Source: Lichenicoccus sp965213775
Lineage (GTDB): Bacteria; Pseudomonadota; Alphaproteobacteria; Acetobacterales; Acetobacteraceae
NCBI GenBank assembly: GCA_965213775.1
Contig: CBDCAC010000005.1
Location: 682,001 to 746,000, forward strand
Direction of reading: 5' to 3'
DNA length: 64,000 bases
Shown: positions 41,948 to 52,265 of the stretch, one piece after another
Position numbering within the stretch: the stretch's first letter is position 1
Layout: each line of letters opens with the position of its first letter
Notes under the pieces: generated by a model
Databases searched by the model: none
The model's input: only the letters and a program-made list of their open reading frames with translations
What the model was told of the DNA's origin: nothing
Translations under genes and position numbers: made by a program

Positions 41948-42736
41948 GTGGATCTGGGACTGGGCGGGAAGGTGGCGCTGGTGACCGGCGGCAGCGTCGG
42001 CATCGGCCTCGCGATCGCCGAGGGACTGGCGGCGGAGGGGGTGAGCCTGATCCTCGCCGCCCGCGGCGCGGAACGGCTCGAAGCCGAGGCGCGACGCATC
42101 GAGCAGAGCCACGCGGTGCGGGTGCGGGCGGTCGCCTGCGATGTCGGCACCGCCGACGGCGTGGCGACGCTGGTCGAGGCGGCGCAGCAGGCCGGCGGCG
42201 TCGACATCCTGATCAACAACGCCGGTGCCGGTTCCAACGAGACGATCATGGAGGCGCCCGACGAGAAGTGGCAGTCGTACTGGGAGCTGCACGTCATGGC
42301 CGCGGTGCGCCTGGCACGCGGCGTGGTGCCGGGGATCCAACGGCGCGGCGGCGGCGTCGTGCTGCACAACGCCTCGATCTGCGCGGTGCAGCCGCTCGGG
42401 TACGAGCCGATCTACAACGTGACCAAGTCCGCCCTGATGATGTTCTCCAAGACGCTCGCGACCGAGGTCGCGAAGCACAACATCCGGGTGAACTGCGTCA
42501 ATCCCGGGCTGGTGCTGACGCCGGACTGGATCAAGACCGCCAAGCAGCTGACCGCCGGGAACGGCGGCGACTGGGAGGGCTACCTGCAGGCGATCGCCGA
42601 CGAGCACGCGGCGAACAAGCGTTTCGCCAGTGCCGAGGAAGTCGCGAACTTCTTCGTCTTCCTCTGCTCCGAGCGCGCGAGCTACAGCATCGGCTCGACC
42701 TATTTCGTCGATGGCGGCATGCTCAGAACGGTCTAG
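41948..42736 (+). CDS. Short-chain dehydrogenase/reductase
   Basis: A 262-residue classical SDR. The dinucleotide motif is TGGSVGIGLAIAEGLA, followed by the NNAG motif (LINNAGAG), catalytic Ser in HNASICAVQ, YxxxK as YNVTK, and PGLVLTPDW. The Arg after the second strand (LAARGAE) suggests NADP preference, tentatively. The GTG at 41948 has GGGGAG seven bases upstream. The substrate is unknown; the neighbouring sugar-acid regulon is suggestive, but this gene is separated from it by a dead methyltransferase gene and reads the other way. Confidence 0.87.
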   Translation: MDLGLGGKVALVTGGSVGIGLAIAEGLAAEGVSLILAARGAERLEAEARRIEQSHAVRVRAVACDVGTADGVATLVEAAQQAGGVDILINNAGAGSNETIMEAPDEKWQSYWELHVMAAVRLARGVVPGIQRRGGGVVLHNASICAVQPLGYEPIYNVTKSALMMFSKTLATEVAKHNIRVNCVNPGLVLTPDWIKTAKQLTAGNGGDWEGYLQAIADEHAANKRFASAEEVANFFVFLCSERASYSIGSTYFVDGGMLRTV

Positions 42737-42744
42737 CGGGGCGC

Positions 42745-43517
42745 CGGAGACGGATGAGATCGCGAGGCTCAACCAGCAAAGCTGGGACGAGCTCGTGGGA
42801 GAGGGCAACGTCTGGACACGGCCGGTCTCATCCGACGCGGTCGACCGCGCCCGGCGCGGCGGATGGTCCCTCATCCTGACGCCGAACAAGCCGGTGCCGC
42901 GGACTGGTTCGGCTAGGTCGCCGGGCGCGAAGTGCTCTGCCTCGCCTCCGGCGGCGGTCAGCAAGGCCCGATCCTGGCGGCGGCGGGCGCGCGGGTGACG
43001 GTGTTCGATGCGTCGCCCAGGCAGCTCGCCCACGACCGGTTCGTCGCCGACCGCGACGCCCCGCTCTGACGACCCGGCAGGGTCTGATGCATGACCTGTC
43101 CTGCTTCGCCGACGCCGGCTTCGACCTGATCTTCCATCCGACCTCGAACTGCTTCGCGCCCGAGATCGAGCCGGTCTGGCTGGAGTGCTTCCGGGTGCTG
43201 CGGCCGGGCGGAGCGCTGCTGGCAGGCTTCATGAACCCCGATATCTACATCTTCGACCTCGACGCGCAGGAGCGGGACGAGCTGCTGGTGCGGTTCCGCT
43301 GCCCTTCGCCGACCTGCCGGAGGACGAGCTGCGCCGCCTGATCGCGCGCGACCACGTGGTGGAGTTCAGCCACTCCCTGCAGTCCCAGATCGGCGGCCAG
43401 CTCGCCGCCGGCTTCGTGCTGACCCACCTGTTCGAGGATACCGATCACGACCTGCCGCAGGCCGGACGGTCGCGCTTCATGCCGACGACCTTCGCGACCC
43501 GCGCCGTCAGGCCGTGA
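42745..43517 (+). pseudogene. Decayed SAM-dependent methyltransferase gene
   Basis: Pieces of one class I methyltransferase lie in three frames: IARLNQQSWDELVGEGNVWT and GWSLILTPNKPVP, then after a shift DWFG, an in-frame TAG (42914-42916) and AGREVLCLASGGGQQGPILAA with the SAM motif and VFDASPRQLA, then a shift near 43060 to MHDLSCFADAGFDLIFHPTSN, RVLRPGGALLAGFMNP, and a third shift near 43300 to LPFADLPEDELRRLIARD and GGQLAAGFVLTHLFEDTD. Order is preserved end to end. At least three frameshifts and one stop make it inactive. It follows the SDR by a few bases, so it was probably its operon partner. Confidence 0.8.
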
Positions 43518-43538
43518 GCGCTCGCGGCGCTGCCCGCG

Positions 43539-44378
43539 TCAGGACCCCATGAAGGCGGCGAAGGCCTCCTTGTGGTCGGGATGCCACCGCGACAGCGCCG
43601 GGCGGTTCTCGATGATGTCGCCGACCATCCAGCGCATGCGCCGCTCGTCGGTGTCGCGGGGCACCGCGTTGTCCGGACACAGGATGTAGAAATCGCCGCC
43701 CTCGAGCGCGTGCAGCATGAAATCGACCACCTGATCCGCGGTCCAGGCGGCCTGCGGCTTCTCGCCGGCGGCGCTCATCCCGGTATGGGTGAAGCCCGGG
43801 ATCAGCAGGTGGGCGGACACGCTGCCGCCCGCCTCGCGCAGCTCGTGCGCCAGCAGCTCGGTGAAGGCCTTCACGCCCGCCTTGGAGACGTTGTAGGCGC
43901 TGTTGCCCGGCGGCAGCGTGATGCCCTGCTTGGAGCCGGTATTGACGATCAGGGCGGGCTTGCCGGAGGCGAGCATGGCGGCCGCGAAGGCCTGCACGCC
44001 GTTGATGACGCCCCACAGATTGACGTCCATCAGCGCCCGCCAGGCGGCCCCGTTCTCCCAGGGCTTGCCCGGATCGGAGCCGACCGCGGCGTTGTTCATC
44101 AGCACCGACACGGCGCCGAAGCGATCGAAGGCGGCCTCGCGCAGCGCGACCAGCTGCTCGGGATCGGCGACGTCGGCGGGCATCGCCAGCACCTGCGCCG
44201 CGTCGGCCGCCAGGGCCGTCACCCGCCCGCGGGCCTGCTGCAACGCGGCGCCAGGCAGGTCGGCCATCACCACGTTCAGGCCGAGCGCGGCGAAGCGGCA
44301 GCATGCGGCGAGGCCGATGCCGCTGGCGGCGCCGGTGACGATCGCGGCGCCGCCGGGCAGCAGGGCAGGATGGGTCAT
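43539..44378 (-). CDS. Short-chain dehydrogenase/reductase (SDR, last gene of sugar-acid operon)
   Basis: A 279-residue SDR: TGAASGIGLAACC dinucleotide motif, LMNNAAVG, catalytic Ser in NTGSKQGIT, YNVSK as YxxxK, and a C-terminal extension (FYILCPDNAVPRDTDERRMRW and IIENRPALSRWHPDHKEAF) that is longer than usual and typical of a subgroup acting on larger substrates. ATG 44378 follows the preceding SDR by 39 bp, so it is likely the distal gene of the same unit. Substrate unknown. Opposite strand to the decayed methyltransferase. Confidence 0.86.
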   Translation of the reverse strand: MTHPALLPGGAAIVTGAASGIGLAACCRFAALGLNVVMADLPGAALQQARGRVTALAADAAQVLAMPADVADPEQLVALREAAFDRFGAVSVLMNNAAVGSDPGKPWENGAAWRALMDVNLWGVINGVQAFAAAMLASGKPALIVNTGSKQGITLPPGNSAYNVSKAGVKAFTELLAHELREAGGSVSAHLLIPGFTHTGMSAAGEKPQAAWTADQVVDFMLHALEGGDFYILCPDNAVPRDTDERRMRWMVGDIIENRPALSRWHPDHKEAFAAFMGS

Positions 44379-44417
44379 GCGTAGGCTCCCTCAGATCTTC
44401 GCCCGACCATAGCCTGC

Positions 44418-45245
44418 TCAGCCGCGGCCGACGAAGGGCATGTTGGTCGCCATCACGGTAAGCGTCTGGATGTTGGTGTCGAGCGGCAGCGAGGCCATGA
44501 ACAGCACCGTGCGGGCGACGTCCTCGACCCGCATCACCGGCTCGACCGCCATCTCGCCGTTCGCCTGCGGCACGCCCGACTGCATCTTCGCCGCCATCGG
44601 GGTGAGCGCGTTGCCGATGTCGATCTGGCCGCAGGCGATGTCGTAGGCGCGGCCGTCCAGCGACAGCGACTTGGTCAGGCCGGTGACCGCGTGCTTGGTG
44701 GCGGTGTAGGCGATCGAGTTCGGCCGCGGCGCGTGCGCCGAGATCGACCCGTTGTTGATGATGCGCCCGCCGTTCGGCCGCTGGTGCCGCATCATGCGGA
44801 ACGCGCCCTGGGCGCACAGGAAGGCGCCGGTGAGGTTGATCGCGAGCACGCTCGACCACTGCTCGAAGCTCAGCGCGTCGGGTGCCGCCGAGACGCTGAT
44901 GCCGGCATTGTTGAACAGCAGGTCGAGCCGGCCGAACCGTGCCTCGACGGCGGCGAACAGGCCATCCACCGAGGCCGGATCGGAGACGTCGGCCGGATGC
45001 ACCAGCGTCGGCGGGACCGCATCGGATGCGGCGGCCTCGTCAAGCGTCTGCCGCAGCGCCTCGATGCGGCGTCCGGCGAGCACCACCGACCAGCCCTGCG
45101 ACAGCAGCGCCGTCGCCACCGCGCGGCCGATGCCGCTTCCGGCACCGGTGACCAGCGCGATCCGGCCGGCGCCGGGCTGGTGCCGGCCGCGGTCCTGCGC
45201 GTCGCCGGCGGGGATGGCGGGGTCGGGGAAGAATGGTTCAGCCAA
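44418..45245 (-). CDS. Short-chain dehydrogenase/reductase (TTG start)
   Basis: A 275-residue SDR with TGAGSGIGRAVATALL, LFNNAGIS, Ser in NNGSISAHAPR and YTATK as YxxxK. The TTG at 45245 has a strong AGGAAGGA seven bases upstream and lies inside the last codons of the repressor gene (8-bp overlap); this settles the start over a longer frame with no recognisable homology. It is part of the sugar-acid operon and could reduce or oxidise a sugar acid or its lactone. Precise substrate not inferable. Confidence 0.86.
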   Translation of the reverse strand: MAEPFFPDPAIPAGDAQDRGRHQPGAGRIALVTGAGSGIGRAVATALLSQGWSVVLAGRRIEALRQTLDEAAASDAVPPTLVHPADVSDPASVDGLFAAVEARFGRLDLLFNNAGISVSAAPDALSFEQWSSVLAINLTGAFLCAQGAFRMMRHQRPNGGRIINNGSISAHAPRPNSIAYTATKHAVTGLTKSLSLDGRAYDIACGQIDIGNALTPMAAKMQSGVPQANGEMAVEPVMRVEDVARTVLFMASLPLDTNIQTLTVMATNMPFVGRG

Positions 45246-46323
45246 TTGCGGTTCCTTCCTGGCGGAGCGTTGCGCCGGCGGCGCGCGTGGTGCCGCGCGC
45301 GACCACGCTGAAGCCGACATCGACCCGCATGTCGTGCGTCGCCTCGCCCGCATCCAGCAGACCAATGGTCATGGCGCCGGCACGCCGGCCGAGATCGGCG
45401 AAATCGACCCCGATCGTGGTCAGCGGCGGCACCATCTGCTGGCCGATCTCGAAGTCGCCGAAGCCCAGCAGCGAGACCTGGCCCGGCACGTCGACGCCGC
45501 GGCGGCGGCATTCCATCAGCGCGCCGACGGCGCAGAGATCGGAGACCGCGAACACCGCCTCGACGTCCGGCGCCCGGTCGAGCAGGACGCCCATCGCGAC
45601 CGCGCCGTGCTGGAAGGAGAGCGGGATCCGCCCGTCGGCGCGCACCAGGTCGGTCGGCAGGCGCGCCGCGCGCACGGTCTCGGCGAACCCGGCCAGCCTC
45701 GCCTCGCCGCGGCTGTCGCGCCGCTCGCCCTCGCGCGACGGTCCGAGTGCCGCCAGCCGGCGATGCCCCAGCCCGAGCAGGAACCCGGCCGCGGCGGCCC
45801 CGACGGCGTGGTTGGAGAAGCCGACCGCGCGGCCGAGCGGCCGCTCCGGCAGCTCGGCGAGCTCGATCACCGGCGGCCCGTCATGCGCGAGCAGCCGGCG
45901 CGCCGGCGCGCTGCGGTCCGATCCCACCAGCAGCAGCGCCTCGGGGCGTCGCGACAGCAGGGTGCGCACCTGACGCTCCTCCTCGGCGACGCTGTAGCTG
46001 GTGTAGCCGATCAGCAGCTCGTAGCCGCCGGGGCGCAGCGCCTCGGTCAGGCCCTCCGCGAGGGCTGCGAAGTTGCCGTTGGCGAGCGTCGGCAGCACCA
46101 GCCCGACGAAGCCGCTGCGCCGCGTCGCCAGGCCGCCCGCGGCGCGGTCGGGGACGTAGCCGAGCTGCTGCACCGCCTGCTGCACCCGCGCGCGTGTTTC
46201 GGGCAGCACCTGGCCGGGGCGGATGAACACCCGCGTGACGGTCATGCGCGAGACGCCGGCGAGCCGCGAGACGTCGCGCAGCGTCGCCTTGCGGACCGGT
46301 GCCGGCGCGAGCGGATCGGTCAA
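45238..46323 (-). CDS. LacI/GalR-family repressor, GntR (gluconate) subgroup-like
   Basis: A 361-residue regulator: HTH ATLRDVSRLAGVSRMTVTRVF with hinge RPGQVLPETRARVQQAVQQLGYVPDRAAGGLATRR, then a periplasmic-binding-fold sensor domain (VGLVLPTLANGNFAALAEGL and VIELAELPERPLGRAVGFSN). Those stretches line up with E. coli GntR (VGVLLPSL..., VVELMDS...AVGFDN). The expected ligand is therefore gluconate or a relative. The TTG at 46323 is preceded by AAGGAGA and gives the normal N-terminus. It lies inside the operon it probably controls; a matching operator occurs at 52141-52156. Confidence 0.9.
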   Translation of the reverse strand: MTDPLAPAPVRKATLRDVSRLAGVSRMTVTRVFIRPGQVLPETRARVQQAVQQLGYVPDRAAGGLATRRSGFVGLVLPTLANGNFAALAEGLTEALRPGGYELLIGYTSYSVAEEERQVRTLLSRRPEALLLVGSDRSAPARRLLAHDGPPVIELAELPERPLGRAVGFSNHAVGAAAAGFLLGLGHRRLAALGPSREGERRDSRGEARLAGFAETVRAARLPTDLVRADGRIPLSFQHGAVAMGVLLDRAPDVEAVFAVSDLCAVGALMECRRRGVDVPGQVSLLGFGDFEIGQQMVPPLTTIGVDFADLGRRAGAMTIGLLDAGEATHDMRVDVGFSVVARGTTRAAGATLRQEGTAIG

Positions 46324-46351
46324 GGCGTCTCCTTGCGGGTGGCTCGCGAGG

Positions 46352-47260
46352 TCAGGGCGGCGGCGCGCCGCGCCGGTGCAGGTAGATCGCGTAGACCTCG
46401 CTGGTCGCGCAGATGAACAGCCGGCCGCGGTGGCGGCCGCCGAAGGCGACGTTGGAGACCGCGTGGGGCGTGCGTATCTTGCCGAGCAGCTCGCCCTCGG
46501 GGCTGACGCAGTGCACGCCGTCGCCGGCGCTGGTCCAGACGTTGCCGTCCTCGTCGCAGCGGAAGCCGTCGGCGGCGCCGACCGCGGGCGCGTAGAACGG
46601 GCGACCTCGGCCGAGCGTCGGCGCGGTCGCGTCGATGACGTCGAAGGCCAGGATCTGGCGCTTGGCGGTATCCTCCTGGAAGCGCCCGGTCTCGGCGACG
46701 TACAGCCGGCTCTCGTCGGGAGAGAAGCACAGCCCGTTCGGGCACTCGAAGGCGTCGCTGACGACATCGAGCGTGCCGGTGCGCGGATCGAGCCGGTAGA
46801 CGTGGCAGGGCAGCTCCTCCGGCGCGCGCTCGCCCTCGTAGTCCATCGCGAGGCCGTAATGCGGATCGGTGAACCAGATCGAGCCGTCCGACTTGACCAC
46901 CACGTCGTTGGGCGAGTTCAGCCGCTGCCCCTGGTAGCGGTCGGCGAGCACGGTGATGCGGCCGTCATGCTCGGTGCGAACCACCGAGCGGGCGCCGTGC
47001 AGGCAGGAGATCAGCCTGCCCTCGCGGTCCCGGGTATGGCCGTTGGCGAAGTGGCTGGGCTGTCGGTAGACCGACACCCCCTGGCCCTCGATCCAGCGCA
47101 GGATCCGGTTGTTGGGGATGTCGCTGAACAGCAGGCAGTCGGCATCGCCGAACCAGACCGGCCCCTCGGTCCAGCGGCAGCCTTCGGCGATCCGCTCCAG
47201 TGCAGCGTTGTGCAGGATGTAGCGGCCGAAGCGCTTGTCGATGACCTCGAAGCAGCTCAC
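46352..47260 (-). CDS. SMP-30/gluconolactonase family lactonase
   Basis: A 302-residue six-bladed beta-propeller. Metal ligands of the family are seen as Glu in RWTEGPVWFGD, Asn in LNSPNDVVV and Asp in GAADGFRCDEDGNVWTS. The family hydrolyses gluconolactone and other aldonolactones to free acids. The GTG at 47260 (SCFEVIDKRF) is preferred over an upstream ATG that reads into the binding-protein gene; it follows that gene by 4 bp. No signal peptide, so hydrolysis would occur after uptake of the lactone. Position between transporter and repressor fits sugar-acid catabolism. Confidence 0.9.
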   Translation of the reverse strand: MSCFEVIDKRFGRYILHNAALERIAEGCRWTEGPVWFGDADCLLFSDIPNNRILRWIEGQGVSVYRQPSHFANGHTRDREGRLISCLHGARSVVRTEHDGRITVLADRYQGQRLNSPNDVVVKSDGSIWFTDPHYGLAMDYEGERAPEELPCHVYRLDPRTGTLDVVSDAFECPNGLCFSPDESRLYVAETGRFQEDTAKRQILAFDVIDATAPTLGRGRPFYAPAVGAADGFRCDEDGNVWTSAGDGVHCVSPEGELLGKIRTPHAVSNVAFGGRHRGRLFICATSEVYAIYLHRRGAPPP

Positions 47261-47264
47261 CGGC

Positions 47265-48410
47265 TCAGCGCCCCCAGATCCGCGCGTACACCTCGCGGTA
47301 GCCGTTGGAGGGGTCGTAGATGTCCTTCTTGCCGCCATCGAGGTCGATGTTCTTGCTGGTCACCAGGTGCACCGGGGTGACGTAGCCCGACGGCGGCTGG
47401 CCGGCGAAGGCGCGGTTCAGCTCGTCGATGGTCTGCCAGCCATGCAGCTGCAGCGGCTCGGGGACGGTGGCGGCCTGATACTGGCCGGAGCGGATGCGCT
47501 CGAACGCCGAGTTGCTGCCGTCGCCGGCGCTGATGTTGACCGGCGGTCCCGCGGGGTCGCGGCCGGCGGAGATCAGGGGCGGTCCGATGAAGTCGAAATA
47601 CAGGTCGTTGATGCCCAGGCCGTAGGTCCACTTCGCGCCGAAGCGTTCGAGCAGCGAGGTGGTCAGCGGCGGCATGCGGGTCGAGGTCTGGTCGAGCGGC
47701 GTATCCTCGAAGGCGAGCACCTTGCAGCCGGCGCACTTGGCCACCGTGTCGCGCATCCAGTTGCCCTTGGCCAGCGCCATCGCGTAGGCGCTGTCGGCGA
47801 ACACCACGACGTTGGCGTGGCCGTCGCTGCTGGCGATGGCGTAGTCGGCGGCGACCTCCGCCACCCGGTGGTTGTCGCTGGTCACGTTGGTGAACAGCTC
47901 GCCCTGCAGCATCGGCCCGGGCGTCGGGCCGCCGTGCCAGGCCACCAGCTTGATGCCCTGTGCGACCGCCTGATGGATGATGGTCGCGTTCTGCACCGCG
48001 TCGAACCCGCCGACGATGATGCCGTCCGGCTTGAGCGCGATCGCCTGGCCGAACGCGGACTGGATGCCCGACACGCTGCCCTGGCCGTCGATGATCCTCA
48101 CCTTCCAGCCGATCCGGGTCGCAGCCTGGGTGACGCCGTCGCTGACCCCCTGGATGCCACCGTTGCGCATGTCGCCGGCGACGTAGACGATGGTCTTGGC
48201 GGCCGCCGCATGCGGGCCGGCGGTGGGGCCGCCCCACTTCACCGACGGCGCGATGGCGTCGCTGACCGCCTGCTTGGCGGCGTCCAGCGTGGCGTCGGCG
48301 CGTGCGGCAGAGGGGCAGCCGACCAGGGCGGTGCCGACGAGGGCGGTGCCGACCAGGAGCCCGAGGCAGGTGGTGGCAGCCAGCTTCGTGCTGGCATGAA
48401 GGACGTCCAT
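47265..48410 (-). CDS. Sugar ABC transporter substrate-binding protein (ribose-type)
   Basis: A 381-residue periplasmic protein of the type I (RbsB/XylF-like) binding fold. The signal peptide TCLGLLVGTALVGTALVGCPSA contains a TALVG duplication encoded by 15-bp repeats. The body shows IVYVAGDMRNGGIQGVSDGV, KPDGIIVGGFDAVQNATII, KLVAWHGG and VVFADS. It delivers its ligand to the ATPase and permease that precede it in the operon. ATG 48410 has GGAGAG seven bases upstream. Ligand inferred to be a sugar acid or aldose from neighbours only. Confidence 0.92.
   Translation of the reverse strand: MDVLHASTKLAATTCLGLLVGTALVGTALVGCPSAARADATLDAAKQAVSDAIAPSVKWGGPTAGPHAAAAKTIVYVAGDMRNGGIQGVSDGVTQAATRIGWKVRIIDGQGSVSGIQSAFGQAIALKPDGIIVGGFDAVQNATIIHQAVAQGIKLVAWHGGPTPGPMLQGELFTNVTSDNHRVAEVAADYAIASSDGHANVVVFADSAYAMALAKGNWMRDTVAKCAGCKVLAFEDTPLDQTSTRMPPLTTSLLERFGAKWTYGLGINDLYFDFIGPPLISAGRDPAGPPVNISAGDGSNSAFERIRSGQYQAATVPEPLQLHGWQTIDELNRAFAGQPPSGYVTPVHLVTSKNIDLDGGKKDIYDPSNGYREVYARIWGR
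48321..48359 (-). repeat. 15-bp tandem repeat in the binding-protein signal sequence
   Basis: Units at 48321-48335 and 48336-48350 differ by one base, with a partial third copy. On the coding strand they encode TALVG twice, lengthening the signal-peptide hydrophobic core in frame. Confidence 0.8.
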
Positions 48411-48423
48411 CAAAGCGCTCTCC

Positions 48424-49436
48424 CTATGTGCTTCTTGCCGGGCGGCGCCCGGTCCAGCTCGCGAGCCCGATCGCCACCAGCAGCGTCGCGCCGTTGAAGG
48501 CCGGCTCCACCCAGAAGGCGCCGCCGAGCTGCTCGATGCCGGAGATGCCGATGGCGAGGATGACCACGCCGACGATGGTGCCCCAGATATTGACCCGTCC
48601 CGGGGTGATGGTGGTCGAGCCGAGGAAGGCGCCGACCAGCGCCGGCAGCAGGAACTCGAGCCCGACGCTGGCCTGGCCGAGCCGCAGCCGTGCCGCCAGC
48701 ATCACGCCGGCGATCGCCGTGATGCCGCCCGAGGTCATGAAGGCGAGCATGACGTAGCGCCGGGTCGGGATGCCGTTGAGCTCGGCGGCGCGCGGGTTGG
48801 CGCCGATCGCGTACAGGTAGCGGCCGAGCGGGGTGTAGACCGAGACGATCCACAGCAGCAGCGCCAGGCCGGCGACGTAGAAGGCGGGGGCCGGGATGCC
48901 GAACAGGCTCGCCGTCTCGATCACGAAGAAGGAGGGCGACAGGTGGCCGATGAGCTGACGGCCGCCGGTCCACCAGAGTGCGACCGCATAGGTCACGGTG
49001 CCGGTGCCCAGCGTGGCGATGAAGCTGTCGATCTGCGCCACCTCGACCAGGATGCCGTTGACCAGGCCGAACAGGATGCCGAGCGCGATCACGGCGAGCA
49101 CCGCGAGCGGCCAGGGCACGCCGTCGATCTGCAGCGAGATCGCCAGGATGTGCCACAGCACGACGCCGTAGCCGACCGTGAGGTCGATCTTGCCGGTCAT
49201 CATCGGCACCGTCGCCGCCAGCGACAGCATCGCGATCACGCCCTTGTCGCTGAGCAGCGAGCGGATGTTGAGCCAGGTCGGGAAGGTGTCGGGCAGCAGC
49301 ATCGAGAACATCGCCGCGAGCGCGACCGCCAGCACCACCAGGCCGTAGACCGGCAGCAGGTGCGTGATCCGCCTGCCGATCGAGGCGCCCGCGAGCGCGC
49401 CGGGTGCCGGCTCCAGCGCGGTCGATTTCAGCGAGT

Positions 49437-49440
<4 letters not shown>
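48424..49440 (-). CDS. Sugar ABC transporter permease (RbsC/AraH type)
   Basis: A 338-residue membrane protein of the branched-chain/ribose permease family, about 8-10 helices: VYGLVVLAVALAAMFSMLLP, VIAMLSLAATVPMMTGKIDLTVG (the conserved GxxDLSVG-like loop), LGTGTVTYAVALWW and YLYAIGANPRAAELNGIPTRRY (the EAA-like cytoplasmic loop). The C-terminus LVGAFLGSTTITPGRVNIWGTIVGVVIL is typical. ATG overlaps the ATPase stop (ATGA). It forms a homodimer pore for the importer. Confidence 0.93.
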
Positions 49441-51002
<1,562 letters not shown>

Positions 51003-51027
51003 GGCTTGTCTCCTGGTCGCCTCCGGC

Positions 51028-52083
51028 TCAGCCGATCTCGAGCTGCACCTTGATCGCCCGCTGCCGGTCGCCGGCCATCGCGAAGGCGGCGCTGGCCTCG
51101 TGCAGCGGGAAGCGCTGCGACAGGATCGGGCCGACATCGATGCGCCCGCCGGCCAGCGCCTCGACGGCGACCGCGAACTCCTCGTGGAAGCGGAACGACC
51201 CCACCAGGTCGATCTCGCGCGCCATCAGCAGGTTCGCCGGCAGCGGCACCGCCCCCGGCGGCAGCATGCCGAGCTGGACGATCCGCCCGCCGGGACGCAT
51301 CAGCGACGGCATCGCGGCCACCGAGGCGGCCGCACCGGTGGCTTCCAGCGCCACGTCGAAGCCGCCGCGGGCGGCGGACGACGCCGCCAGACGCTCGGGC
51401 TCGGCGCGCACCTCGATGGTCTCGTCGGCTCCCATGGCGCGCGCGATGCGCAGCGGCGCGTCGAACAGGTCGGTGACGGTGCAGCTCGCGGCCCCCGCGT
51501 GCCGCGCCGCCGCCAGGCACAGCAGCCCGATCGGCCCGGCGCCGGCGACCAGCACGTGACGCCCGACGACCTCGCCGGCACGGCGCACCCCGTGCAGCGC
51601 CACCGCGAGCGGCTCGGCGCAGGCGGCCACCGGGTAGGACATGGCGGGCGGCACCGCCACGCACTGGTCGGCGCGCACCACCAGGCTCTCGCTGAAGCCG
51701 CCCTGCACGTGCGGCGAGAGGGCGGCGCTGCCCAGGAAGCGCATGTGGCGGCACAGGTTGCCGCGGCCGGCGCGGCAGTACGTGCAGTGCAGGCAGGGGC
51801 GGCTGGGGTTGATCGCGACCCGGCTGCCGACCGCGAGGCCGGCGGGTGCCGGCCAGTCCGGATGCGGCCGCAGCTCGACGACCTCGCCCGCGACCTCGTG
51901 GCCGAGGGTCAGCGGCTCACGCAGCTTGAAGTCGCCGACGCCGCCCTTGTTGAAGTAGGAGAGATCCGAGCCGCAGATCCCGCCGCAGGCGATCCGGACA
52001 CGCGCCTCGCCGGGCTCGAGTGCCGGCTCGCGGCGTTCCTCGACCCGCAGATCGTGCGCTGCGTGCAGCACGGCAGCCAGCAT
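51028..52083 (-). CDS. idnD: L-idonate 5-dehydrogenase
   Basis: A zinc alcohol dehydrogenase-fold enzyme of 351 residues that oxidises L-idonate to 5-ketogluconate. Very similar block order to E. coli IdnD: CGGICGSDLSYFNKGGVGDF, LGHEVAGEV, AINPSRPCLHCTYCRAGRGN (structural-zinc cysteines), MRFLGSAALSPHVQGGFSE, AEPLAVALH, GAGPIG for the cofactor, and DLVGSFRFHEEF. Strong GGGAGGA lies seven bases upstream of ATG 52083. First gene of the eight-gene leftward unit and divergent from the gluconate 5-dehydrogenase gene. Sorbitol- or threonine-type dehydrogenase activity is less likely. Confidence 0.91.
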   Translation of the reverse strand: MLAAVLHAAHDLRVEERREPALEPGEARVRIACGGICGSDLSYFNKGGVGDFKLREPLTLGHEVAGEVVELRPHPDWPAPAGLAVGSRVAINPSRPCLHCTYCRAGRGNLCRHMRFLGSAALSPHVQGGFSESLVVRADQCVAVPPAMSYPVAACAEPLAVALHGVRRAGEVVGRHVLVAGAGPIGLLCLAAARHAGAASCTVTDLFDAPLRIARAMGADETIEVRAEPERLAASSAARGGFDVALEATGAAASVAAMPSLMRPGGRIVQLGMLPPGAVPLPANLLMAREIDLVGSFRFHEEFAVAVEALAGGRIDVGPILSQRFPLHEASAAFAMAGDRQRAIKVQLEIG

Positions 52084-52135
52084 CGTCTTCCTCCCGTCAC
52101 CGCTTCCTGATGGACCCGTTGCTTGCCGCCGGGCC

Positions 52136-52165
52136 TTGCAATGTGACCGTGCACATAGCTATGGC
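52136..52165. promoter_or_regulatory. Possible divergent promoter core around the operator
   Basis: TTGCAA (52136-52141), a palindrome usable as a -35 on either strand, then 18 bases and TATGGC (52160-52165) for the rightward gene. The spacer contains the operator-like palindrome and a perfect CATAGCTATG (52154-52163). The match to a consensus -10 is weak. Confidence 0.35.
52141..52156. promoter_or_regulatory. Putative GntR-like operator between idnD and idnO
   Basis: ATGTGACCGTGCACAT, arms ATGTG/CACAT with the central CG typical of LacI-family sites. It agrees at 12 of 16 positions with an E. coli GntR-type box ATGTTACCGGTAACAT as I recall it. It sits 58 bp before the idnD start and 110 bp before the idnO start, able to control both units, and the repressor is encoded at 45238-46323. 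Confidence 0.6.
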
Positions 52166-52265
52166 ATTGTCTCAGGAACCGCGAAAGCCCTTTCCACTCG
52201 ATCCGTCCCGGCGGTGCGACGACGCGCTCCTGCACCGCGGGCCGGCCATGCAGGAGCGCGCCGCG

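Noticed and set aside
43087..43341. Separate 84-residue small protein
   Set aside because: Its sequence is the middle third of the decayed methyltransferase, continuous with blocks on both sides in other frames.
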